Assembly (NCBI GenBank): GCA_025937665.1
Contig: JAICQW010000072.1
Location: 1 to 8,626, forward strand
Reading direction: 5' to 3'
Origin: Nitrososphaeraceae archaeon
GTDB taxonomy: Archaea > Thermoproteota > Nitrososphaeria > Nitrososphaerales > Nitrososphaeraceae
DNA length: 8,626 nt
In this document: positions 1-5,936 of the stretch, in pieces
How positions within the stretch are numbered: position 1 is the first letter of the stretch
How the letters are laid out: every line of letters starts with the position of its first letter
Position numbers and translations under genes: made by a program
The notes under the pieces: generated by a model
Seen by the model: only the letters and a program-made list of their open reading frames with translations
What the model was told of the DNA's origin: nothing
Database searches by the model: none

Positions 1-363
<363 letters not shown>

Positions 364-390
364 TAATTTCCCTATCAACTTCCTATCGAA

Positions 391-420
391 TTTTACGAAT
401 CAATTTTTAGCTTATCTTTT
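391..420 (+). terminator. T-rich terminator of the thermosome gene
   Basis: Three T-runs, TTTT (391-394), TTTTT (404-408) and TTTT (417-420), follow the stop codon by about 30-60 nt with no hairpin. Archaeal RNA polymerase ends transcription at such oligo-T tracts. The assignment rests only on base composition and position. Confidence 0.45.
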
Positions 421-440
421 CATCTCCGATAATTGGAACG

Positions 441-450
441 TTTTAATAAA
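441..450 (+). promoter_or_regulatory. TATA-like box of the PfkB kinase gene
   Basis: TTTTAATAAA lies with its centre about 30 nt before the ATG at 476. In archaea transcription starts roughly 25 nt downstream of the TATA box, so the mRNA would begin almost at the start codon (leaderless). This fits the lack of a Shine-Dalgarno motif before 476. Confidence 0.5.
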
Positions 451-475
451 AATACACACATAAGGCATAATAGTA

Positions 476-1513
476 ATGTTTGAAAAATTAAGTGATTTTG
501 AATTTCGCGGTAATATTGTTGTCCTTCCTGATTTCTTTTTAGATAGAATCATAAAGATAAATTCCAAAGATGAGCTGTTTAGAACTATAACCAGCAAAAC
601 TACAATCGGAGGCGGAAGCATCAGGGGGGTAAATACATTTGACATTAAGGGAGGCAATGCCGTTAATGTCGCATACTGTCTAGCAACAATGGGATTATCT
701 GTTACATTGTTTACAATTGCAGACAATATTGGAACATCTATACTTCGCACTATCTTCTCAAAGTTTGGAGAGGGTGTCAATTTGCGAATCAAAAATGGTA
801 AACACGGGTCTACGACATCATTCGAGTTTCATGAAGATGAGAAATCAAACGCTAATGTAATGATTAGCGATGTAGGAGACAATAAAAATTTTGGTCCTGA
901 AATGGTTAATACTCAGACCGATTTAGAAGCAATAAATTCTGCGAAAGGCGTTGTCCTAACAAATTGGGCTAGTAACCTTAGTGGGACTGATTTAGCTAAA
1001 TATCTATTTACTAATTCTCCCAACGCGTTCCATTTCTTGGATCCCGCTGATATAGAAACAAGAAAAGAAGAATTTAGAGATATGTTGAAGAGTTTGAATA
1101 ATACAATAGACGTTCTAAGTATTAATGAAAACGAATGTACTTCCCTCTTAAGGGCATGTAACCTTGATTCTGAACTGTCACTTAATTTATATGATATTAG
1201 CAATGTCAAGCAAGCTGTAAAATTGTTATCGTCCGAATTTGGACTTGAGATCGATCTTCACACAAGGATCGGTGGAGCGTGGTCTGATGGAAAGGATACG
1301 CAATTTGCTAAATCATTCCATGCAATTCCTAAGAAGTTAACGGGATCTGGGGATTGTTGGGATGCTGCCGATCTTGTGGGGTATTTAGCACATCTTGATG
1401 CCAATGAAAGATTATTGTTCTCAAATGCATATGCATCATTATATGTTGGAAGAAGTGAATTTGAACCTCCAACAATAGACGAGGCAGTAAATCTTGCTCA
1501 AAAAGGCTTTTAA
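476..1513 (+). CDS. PfkB-family (ribokinase-like) carbohydrate/nucleoside kinase
   Basis: A 345-residue ATP-dependent kinase of the PfkB/ribokinase superfamily, presumably cytosolic. The N-terminal substrate-side motif is GGNAVNVAYCLATMG (residues 59-73), matching the family's GGxxxN signature. LSINENE (214-220) matches the NxxE motif that helps bind Mg-phosphate. The second signature is TGSGDCWDAADLVGYL (289-304), whose GSGD supplies the anion hole and the catalytic base Asp293. Length is normal for the family, and the ATG is supported by a TATA-like box about 30 nt upstream. The substrate cannot be read from sequence: family members act on ribose, fructose phosphates, ribose-1-phosphate, nucleosides and other compounds, and this one resembles none closely enough to name. 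The following gene is guaA on the opposite strand, only 4 bp from stop to stop. Family certain, specificity unknown. Confidence 0.9.
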   Translation: MFEKLSDFEFRGNIVVLPDFFLDRIIKINSKDELFRTITSKTTIGGGSIRGVNTFDIKGGNAVNVAYCLATMGLSVTLFTIADNIGTSILRTIFSKFGEGVNLRIKNGKHGSTTSFEFHEDEKSNANVMISDVGDNKNFGPEMVNTQTDLEAINSAKGVVLTNWASNLSGTDLAKYLFTNSPNAFHFLDPADIETRKEEFRDMLKSLNNTIDVLSINENECTSLLRACNLDSELSLNLYDISNVKQAVKLLSSEFGLEIDLHTRIGGAWSDGKDTQFAKSFHAIPKKLTGSGDCWDAADLVGYLAHLDANERLLFSNAYASLYVGRSEFEPPTIDEAVNLAQKGF

Positions 1514-1517
1514 TAAT

Positions 1518-3050
1518 TTATTGCGGTTCAATCGTAGCGGGAGGCTTGCTTGATACTGAATAAGTAACCCAAGTAACTCCATTAACTTCATTGGTGATCC
1601 TGTTGCTAATTTTAGAGATCAAATCATAAGGTATTCTAGACCAATCTGCTGTCATGGCATCTAATGATTCAACTATCCTAATGGTTACTATATGACCATA
1701 TACTCTTTCATCTCCAAGTACACCAACCGCAAGATCATCCCCAACGGCGGCATATGCTTGCCATACCTTATCATACCAGCCTGAAATCATTAATTCATTT
1801 TCAACAATACTGCTAGCATGTCTTACAATTCTAATTTTATCATCGGTGACTTCCCCAATAATTCTTACAGCCAATCCCGGACCAGGAAATGGATGTCTCT
1901 TAATGAATTCATTTGGTATATCCAACAAGATAGCTATTTTTCTTACTTCGTCCTTGTACAAACTTCTGAAGGGTTCTAGGACTTTCAAATTTAGCCAAGC
2001 TGGTAAACCTCCAACATTATGGTGCGTCTTAATCACAGCAGCCGGTCCCTTGGAAAAGCCACTTTCAATGACGTCTGGATACAAAGTTCCTTGGGCAAGC
2101 CATTGAAATGGTCCGGAATCTTTTGTTACTTCCGAAAATACTTTGGCAAATTCCTCTCCAATGATCTTTCGCTTTAGTTCAGGATCACCAATGCCTTTTA
2201 ATCTTGATAAGAATCGTTCTTCCGCGTCAATTGTAATCGTGTTAATACCAAGATGTTTGTGTATTAATTCAGGTACCAACGATTCTTCATTTAACCGCAA
2301 TAATCCATTATTGACAAAGACACAAGTTAGATTTTTGGTTATTGCCTTGTTTAGTAGAACAGCTAGAGTCGTAGAGTCAATTCCACCACTTATAGCGCAC
2401 AGTACCCTGTCATCTTGTACTTTGCTTCTGATATCTTTTATAGAAAAGTCAACAAAACCTTCCATCGTCCAATCCGGTTTTGCATTGCTAATAGTGTGGG
2501 AGAAATTTCTTAAGATTCTATTTCCCTCTTCAGTGTGTGATACTTCTGGATGGAACTGGATACCATAAAATCTTCTATTTCGATTTGCTATTGCAGCAGA
2601 ATGAGAATTATTCGTGTGTGCCAATATATTAAAATCATTTGGAATTGCTTCAGCTGCATCAGCATGGCTCATCCAACATCTTATTTTCTTATTTATTCCT
2701 TTAAACAAATCCGAATTATCATCAATTTCCAAATCGGCAAAACCATACTCCCGATTATCAAATCTTTTTATTTTTCCATCAAATTCATTGACAATCAACT
2801 GGTGGCCATAGCAAATTCCCAGGATAGGTATCCCCATCTCAAAAATTTCATTGTCCGGTTTTGGAGAACCTTCCAAATATACACTTGAAGGACCACCAGA
2901 CAGCACTATTCCCTTTGGCCGTAAATTTCTAATCAAGCCTATTGGTGAATTATAGGGCAACAGTTCACAATAAACATTAGATTCGCGAATTCGTCTACAG
3001 ATCAGATGGCTGTATTGCGATCCAAAATCCAGTACTACAATTTTATCCAT
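1518..3050 (-). CDS. guaA: GMP synthase (glutamine-hydrolysing), fused two-domain form
   Basis: GuaA converts XMP to GMP with ATP and glutamine, the last step of guanine nucleotide synthesis. The protein has 510 residues, normal for the fused enzyme. Residues 1-190 are the class I glutamine amidotransferase: nucleophile Cys80 in GICYGHQ and the His167/Glu169 pair in FHPEV. Residues about 195-385 are the ATP-pyrophosphatase domain with the P-loop SGGIDST (221-227). The C-terminal XMP-binding/dimerisation domain starts near PFPGPGLAVRIIGE (387-400) and carries SKPPATIE at the end. Many Euryarchaeota split these activities into two genes; here they are one polypeptide. The last residues read PQ where most GuaA proteins end WE, and VSSKPP replaces the common ITSKPP. 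The ATG at 3050 lies 7 bp after the stop of the upstream gene, with no promoter between, so the two are co-transcribed. No clear Shine-Dalgarno motif is visible. Confidence 0.97.
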   Translation of the reverse strand: MDKIVVLDFGSQYSHLICRRIRESNVYCELLPYNSPIGLIRNLRPKGIVLSGGPSSVYLEGSPKPDNEIFEMGIPILGICYGHQLIVNEFDGKIKRFDNREYGFADLEIDDNSDLFKGINKKIRCWMSHADAAEAIPNDFNILAHTNNSHSAAIANRNRRFYGIQFHPEVSHTEEGNRILRNFSHTISNAKPDWTMEGFVDFSIKDIRSKVQDDRVLCAISGGIDSTTLAVLLNKAITKNLTCVFVNNGLLRLNEESLVPELIHKHLGINTITIDAEERFLSRLKGIGDPELKRKIIGEEFAKVFSEVTKDSGPFQWLAQGTLYPDVIESGFSKGPAAVIKTHHNVGGLPAWLNLKVLEPFRSLYKDEVRKIAILLDIPNEFIKRHPFPGPGLAVRIIGEVTDDKIRIVRHASSIVENELMISGWYDKVWQAYAAVGDDLAVGVLGDERVYGHIVTIRIVESLDAMTADWSRIPYDLISKISNRITNEVNGVTWVTYSVSSKPPATIEPQ

Positions 3051-3057
3051 AAGCGCG

Positions 3058-3732
3058 TTAATTTCCTTTTTCTAACATTCTTGTAAATACCCACGTTGCT
3101 GTATTAAAAATCTCATTTAGCCGTTCTCTTTCTCCATAATTTGAAATCATAACACTATTGATCTTACCATTTTCTTCACTATCTACTTTATAATCAATGA
3201 TTTCAGATTCAATTAGTTCGCCTTTTTGAACCTTTTCTCTGTCTTTCATCTTCATTCCGTCTAGGATCCGGTTCAAGAAAAAAGTCTTGAAGGGAGGAGT
3301 ATTAATATTCAAATTGATATCATCTACCAAAGTTATTCTTACGTAGGTAGGAGTATATTCTGCATTTGATATTAGGAGATTATCTTTTGCACGCTTCAAG
3401 GCTCTAATCTCTACATCTTGGATATCGTCTTTTCTGTACTCATCACTTGGAGATTTAATAACTGAATTTATTTTGGGTTTTTGCTGAATAGTGTCTTCTT
3501 CCTCTTCTTCCTGAAGGGGCTGGTATTGCTGTGTACTTTTATTGTTCAAATTTGAACCGGGAGATTCCAAATTCAATGCGCTTATGAAGCTAGTTTTTTT
3601 TAACAAAGAATCAATTATTAATAGGGTATTACGGAGTTTATCGAGTTCCTCTTTTTTATTGGTAACTTCCTTGACTAACCATTCACGCACTTCTGCTGCG
3701 CGACGAATATCATCTTCTGAAAAGCTGGACAT
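3058..3732 (-). CDS. Unrecognised coiled-coil protein upstream of guaA
   Basis: I do not recognise this family. From the ATG at 3732 it has 224 residues. Residues 6-46 form a charged, heptad-like helix likely to be a coiled coil (EVREWLVKEVTNKKEELDKL). Residues 50-105 are a low-complexity, Gln/Asn/Ser-rich linker with an acidic run EEEEED (75-80). Residues about 125-222 look like a folded alpha/beta domain (TYVRITLVDD, PFKTFFLNRILDGM, TATWVFTRMLEKG). No signal peptide, membrane segment or metal-binding motif is seen. The frame can be extended to a TTG at 3744, but a TATA-like box centred near 3761 is about 29 nt before the ATG at 3732, which favours the ATG on a leaderless transcript. The stop is 7 bp before guaA, so the two share an mRNA, suggesting a role tied to guanine nucleotide supply or simple co-expression. 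An A8 run on the coding strand (3594-3601) lies inside the gene but the frame is intact. Confidence 0.8.
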   Translation of the reverse strand: MSSFSEDDIRRAAEVREWLVKEVTNKKEELDKLRNTLLIIDSLLKKTSFISALNLESPGSNLNNKSTQQYQPLQEEEEEDTIQQKPKINSVIKSPSDEYRKDDIQDVEIRALKRAKDNLLISNAEYTPTYVRITLVDDINLNINTPPFKTFFLNRILDGMKMKDREKVQKGELIESEIIDYKVDSEENGKINSVMISNYGERERLNEIFNTATWVFTRMLEKGN

Positions 3733-3755
3733 GACAGGTTTCAATATATCAAAAA

Positions 3756-3765
3756 CATATAATAG
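3756..3765 (-). promoter_or_regulatory. TATA-like box for the unknown gene-guaA unit
   Basis: On the minus strand this reads CTATTATATG, centred about 29 nt before the ATG at 3732. The spacing fits a leaderless transcript and decides the start in favour of that ATG: a start at the TTG (3744) would sit upstream of the predicted transcription start. It suggests guaA and its partner can be transcribed independently of mptE. Confidence 0.5.
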
Positions 3766-3829
3766 TTTTTCACATTATTTTCAGGCGAGCAGAGCACTTA
3801 TTTGCATAACTTTGAGAAGTCAAAAGACT

Positions 3830-4552
3830 TCATAGAGATTTGATACCTTTTATTGTCGTAGCTGACTTGTTAACCAATTTGGATCTAGATTGTTTGGCTA
3901 GCATTTCAAGCAATCTTTTTGCAAACTTTAACTTTCTTCGCTTAAGGTCCATGTCTATATCCACGTCTTTATCGCTTGAGAATTTTCTTGGGGCGTTGTC
4001 AAAGTCCATACCCACCAAAGTAATGCTCTTTGCCTTCATTTCTTCGGCCAAAAAGACACTTCTATCCCCGTCAGTAAATCCACCAAAATTATATACATTA
4101 TCAGCCGGCATTACTTGAGTCGTTCCTATAACTTTTCCAAATTTAGGAACATGTTTTTCCAAATTTTCCATATTATCGCCATGAGCATGGATTACCATTA
4201 TTGCTCCCATTTTTTCAGCCATCCTAAGGTATTTTGGATTTCCATCAAGATCGGACACCACTATGTCTGGCTTAATTTTCTTATTCAACAAAATCTCGAC
4301 CACACCATTGGAAGCTATTGTTGTGTATTTTTTATTCTTCTTGATAAACTCAATATTTTTGTCCAGACTGGGACCCGCCCCAATTACAAGTACTTGCTTT
4401 CCTTCTATTTTCTTTTGAAGCTTGGACAACTGTAATGCTTTTCTCTTTATCATTTGACTCAGCATTTCGGCTGCCTTTTGATCTTTTTCTGTGCTATATC
4501 CAAATTCATTCCTGATCTGTTGATAGAAAGGAAACCACTCTATGAATTCCAC
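3830..4552 (-). CDS. mptE: 6-hydroxymethyl-7,8-dihydropterin pyrophosphokinase, MptE type (DUF115)
   Basis: A 240-residue protein of the archaeal MptE/DUF115 family, which transfers pyrophosphate from ATP to 6-hydroxymethyl-7,8-dihydropterin during synthesis of methanopterin- or folate-type C1 carriers. It is unrelated in fold to bacterial FolK. Visible family motifs are VIGAGPSLDKNI (56-67), the acidic DIVVSDLDGNP (96-106), HAHGDN (122-127), GFTDGDR (158-164) and GMDFD (181-185); their Asp and His residues probably bind Mg-ATP and pterin. Length is typical for the archaeal enzymes. The start is a GTG at 4552, placed because the N-terminal segment EFIEWFPFYQQIRNEFGYS resembles the family start and a TATA-like box lies about 25 nt upstream. 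The C-terminal tail is Lys-rich. It is followed, after 97 bp with an internal promoter, by the unknown gene and guaA on the same strand. GMP/GTP feeds pterin synthesis, so the neighbourhood makes biochemical sense. Confidence 0.88.
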   Translation of the reverse strand: MEFIEWFPFYQQIRNEFGYSTEKDQKAAEMLSQMIKRKALQLSKLQKKIEGKQVLVIGAGPSLDKNIEFIKKNKKYTTIASNGVVEILLNKKIKPDIVVSDLDGNPKYLRMAEKMGAIMVIHAHGDNMENLEKHVPKFGKVIGTTQVMPADNVYNFGGFTDGDRSVFLAEEMKAKSITLVGMDFDNAPRKFSSDKDVDIDMDLKRRKLKFAKRLLEMLAKQSRSKLVNKSATTIKGIKSL

Positions 4553-4573
4553 AATTAGAAATAAAAGAAGGTT

Positions 4574-4581
4574 CTTAATAG
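4574..4581 (-). promoter_or_regulatory. TATA-like box of mptE
   Basis: Reads CTATTAAG on the minus strand, centred about 25 nt before the GTG at 4552. This is consistent with a leaderless mptE mRNA. A second AT-rich stretch (4561-4566) is too close to the start to serve. Confidence 0.4.
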
Positions 4582-4748
4582 ATTGTTTGATTCATCAACT
4601 CCTTTATTTCATTAAACAATTGTTTCTCACATTTTTTCCATGAATAACTACCAATAAATATAATCTATGATATTCATGCGATTATGTTTGCACTAAAACA
4701 GCTATAACAATATCCAGTCAAAAGATCCCATTAAAAATGTCTATATTG

Positions 4749-4757
4749 CATATATTC
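4749..4757 (+). promoter_or_regulatory. TATA-like box of the FUN14 gene
   Basis: CATATATTC is centred about 29 nt before the ATG at 4782, the expected distance for a leaderless archaeal transcript. The ten-base palindrome ATTCATGAAT begins inside it, so a protein bound there would block TBP/TFB access. Confidence 0.5.
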
Positions 4758-4781
4758 ATGAATCTGGGATAATTCGTAAAG

Positions 4782-5153
4782 ATGTTTCTAGATTTGAGCT
4801 CCTTAGCTACCTCTATTGGAATAGGTGGACTAGCAACCTCTGTAGGAATCGGAGGATTCTTGGGGTTCCTTATGGGCTATGCTATAAAGAAAATATTAAA
4901 AATAATCATAATTGTCGCTGGATTATTGGTCGGTATCTTGTATTATTTGCAATACAATGGACTTGTTACACTTGATTGGTCAAAGTTAGAAGCTGCTTTG
5001 GGAAACGCTATGACTAATTTTAGTGAGGTTAATCTTAGTACTCCATTGTTGCCCGGTATAAGTGATCAAATCCTAGACGCCATATCAAATTCTGGTATTC
5101 CATTAACTGGAGGTTTTGCTGCGGGATTTGCATTTGGTTTTAGCAAGGGATAG
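4782..5153 (+). CDS. FUN14-family small membrane protein
   Basis: A 123-residue membrane protein of the FUN14 family (relatives include the eukaryotic mitochondrial FUNDC1). The function in archaea is unknown. Residues 17-34 form a glycine-rich helix (GGFLGFLMGYAIKK spans 24-37, the family hallmark); 38-57 are a strongly hydrophobic helix (ILKIIIIVAGLLVGILYYLQ); 104-120 form a last Gly/Ala/Phe-rich helix (GGFAAGFAFGF). A polar stretch with DWSKLEAALGNAMTNF lies between. There is no cleavable signal. The N-terminus holds a tandem duplication, LATSIGIGG then LATSVGIGG (residues 8-25). Length is normal for the family. A TATA-like box about 29 nt upstream supports the ATG. It stands alone between divergent mptE and a csl4 gene with its own promoter, so context gives no function. 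Confidence 0.82.
   Translation: MFLDLSSLATSIGIGGLATSVGIGGFLGFLMGYAIKKILKIIIIVAGLLVGILYYLQYNGLVTLDWSKLEAALGNAMTNFSEVNLSTPLLPGISDQILDAISNSGIPLTGGFAAGFAFGFSKG
4803..4856 (+). repeat. 27-bp imperfect tandem duplication in the FUN14 gene
   Basis: Bases 4803-4829 and 4830-4856 encode LATSIGIGG and LATSVGIGG. The differences are almost all at synonymous positions, apart from Ile to Val, which points to an old duplication kept under protein-level selection. Confidence 0.8.
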
Positions 5154-5173
5154 AAGATAATATCAAAGGTCGA

Positions 5174-5178
5174 TTTTT
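5174..5178 (+). terminator. T5 tract after the FUN14 gene
   Basis: TTTTT lies about 20 nt after the stop at 5153 and ahead of the csl4 promoter. Archaeal termination at a short oligo-T tract is plausible, but the run is short. Confidence 0.3.
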
Positions 5179-5206
5179 CTATAGAGTCAATAGATTATCA
5201 TGTAAC

Positions 5207-5215
5207 AATTATAAC
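5207..5215 (+). promoter_or_regulatory. TATA-like box of csl4
   Basis: AATTATAAC is centred about 30 nt before the ATG at 5241. It supports that ATG over the in-frame ATG at 5262 and indicates transcription separate from the FUN14 gene. Confidence 0.45.
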
Positions 5216-5240
5216 TACATCTTGCTGTCAAGTACATAAC

Positions 5241-5873
5241 ATGAATAAAAAGACATCTGAAATGGTCTTTCCCGGTGAATATATAGCAGAAATTGAAGAA
5301 TTTCAGGCTGGGAATAATACTTTCACCCTTGATGGTGCTATCAGATCAACTGTATTAGGAAAAAAGGAGTATGATTTTAAAAGAAGAACTATCAAAATTA
5401 ATCCAATTAACCCTCAGGATTTACCCAAAATTGGCGATGTTGTAATGGGATTTGTGGAAATGTTGTTCGGACCCATGATATCCGTCAAGTTATTTTCTGT
5501 TAACAACAAACCGTATAACTCAGGATTATCTGCGATTGCCTCGGCAAGAATGGGAAATAAGGGCGGATGGAATCGAGATCGATACAATAGGAAGCCTAAA
5601 TCGATTTATAGGTTTGGTGATATTATCCGGGGTCAGATTACCAGTCTGATGAACTCTTCAATTCATCTCACGGTAGATGAAACCAATTTTGGTTTATTGT
5701 ATTCATTATGTCTGAACTGTGGTGGTGATACGGTTAAGGTTAACAATGGTGTAAAATGCATAGAATGCAGTTCATATGAAGAAAAGAGAGTGGCAAACGA
5801 CTATGGTACTAGTCTCTTAAGGCCACCGATAAACACGGGCAAAGAGAATATGATAAATTCTACAAGACGTTAA
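5241..5873 (+). CDS. csl4: Exosome complex RNA-binding subunit Csl4
   Basis: A 210-residue Csl4 protein, one of the cap subunits that sit on the archaeal exosome (Rrp41/Rrp42 ring), where it binds RNA and recruits DnaG for 3'-5' decay and tailing. The N-terminal domain opens with the family start VFPGEYIAEIEEF (9-21). A central S1 RNA-binding domain spans about 62-155, with KIGDVVMGFVEMLFGPMISVKL (63-84) and FGDIIRGQITS (125-135); a Gly/Asn/Arg-rich loop (101-118) interrupts it. The C-terminal zinc ribbon has Cys157, Cys160, Cys173 and Cys176 (CLNC ... CIEC). A polar tail of about 34 residues follows. A direct duplication of 17 bp straddles the stop codon. The ATG is backed by a TATA-like box; Met8 is an alternative start. 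It is followed after 63 bp by the deoxyhypusine synthase-like gene. Confidence 0.93.
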   Translation: MNKKTSEMVFPGEYIAEIEEFQAGNNTFTLDGAIRSTVLGKKEYDFKRRTIKINPINPQDLPKIGDVVMGFVEMLFGPMISVKLFSVNNKPYNSGLSAIASARMGNKGGWNRDRYNRKPKSIYRFGDIIRGQITSLMNSSIHLTVDETNFGLLYSLCLNCGGDTVKVNNGVKCIECSSYEEKRVANDYGTSLLRPPINTGKENMINSTRR

Positions 5874-5887
5874 ATTCTACAAGAATA
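5854..5887 (+). repeat. 17-bp direct duplication across the csl4 stop codon
   Basis: TAAATTCTACAAGACGT (5854-5870) is followed directly by TAAATTCTACAAGAATA (5871-5887); the first 14 bases are identical. Because 17 is not a multiple of three, the TAA is out of frame in the first copy and supplies the stop codon in the second. It looks like a tandem duplication or slippage event. Confidence 0.75.
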
Positions 5888-5907
5888 CAAACAATCTTCA
5901 GATAAAA

Positions 5908-5917
5908 TTTTTAATAC
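5908..5917 (+). promoter_or_regulatory. TATA-like box of the deoxyhypusine synthase-like gene
   Basis: TTTTTAATAC is centred about 24 nt before the ATG at 5937, consistent with a leaderless message. The same T-run, with TTTT at 5919-5922, could also end the csl4 transcript. Confidence 0.45.
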
Positions 5918-5936
5918 CTTTTCTGCATGCTAATAG

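Larger units (their letters stand above)
4553..4781. promoter_or_regulatory. Divergent intergenic region between mptE and the FUN14 gene
   Basis: This 229-bp AT-rich spacer holds two divergent promoters. It contains a perfect 12-bp palindrome, AAACAATTGTTT (4614-4625), with a further half-site ATTGTTT at 4582-4588 beside the mptE TATA box. The octamer TATTCATG occurs at 4671-4678 and 4753-4760, and inverted at 4639-4646; the last + copy is part of the 10-bp palindrome ATTCATGAAT (4754-4763) overlapping the FUN14 TATA box. These are candidate regulator sites; no open frame of note is present. Confidence 0.45.

Noticed and set aside
412..792. Minus-strand open frame opposite the start of the PfkB kinase gene
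   Set aside because: It is antisense to a clear kinase coding region, has no recognisable domain, and shares its sequence constraint with the kinase frame.
1846..2888. Several plus-strand open frames opposite guaA
   Set aside because: All are mirror frames of a well-conserved GuaA sequence; none shows a domain or a plausible promoter.
3733..3744. TTG start giving a four-residue longer unknown protein
   Set aside because: The TATA-like box near 3761 predicts transcription starting at about 3735, downstream of the TTG, and the next ATG is at 3732.
3542..4435. Plus-strand open frames opposite the unknown gene and mptE
   Set aside because: They lie across motifs of the minus-strand genes and look like random hydrophobic translations of antisense DNA.
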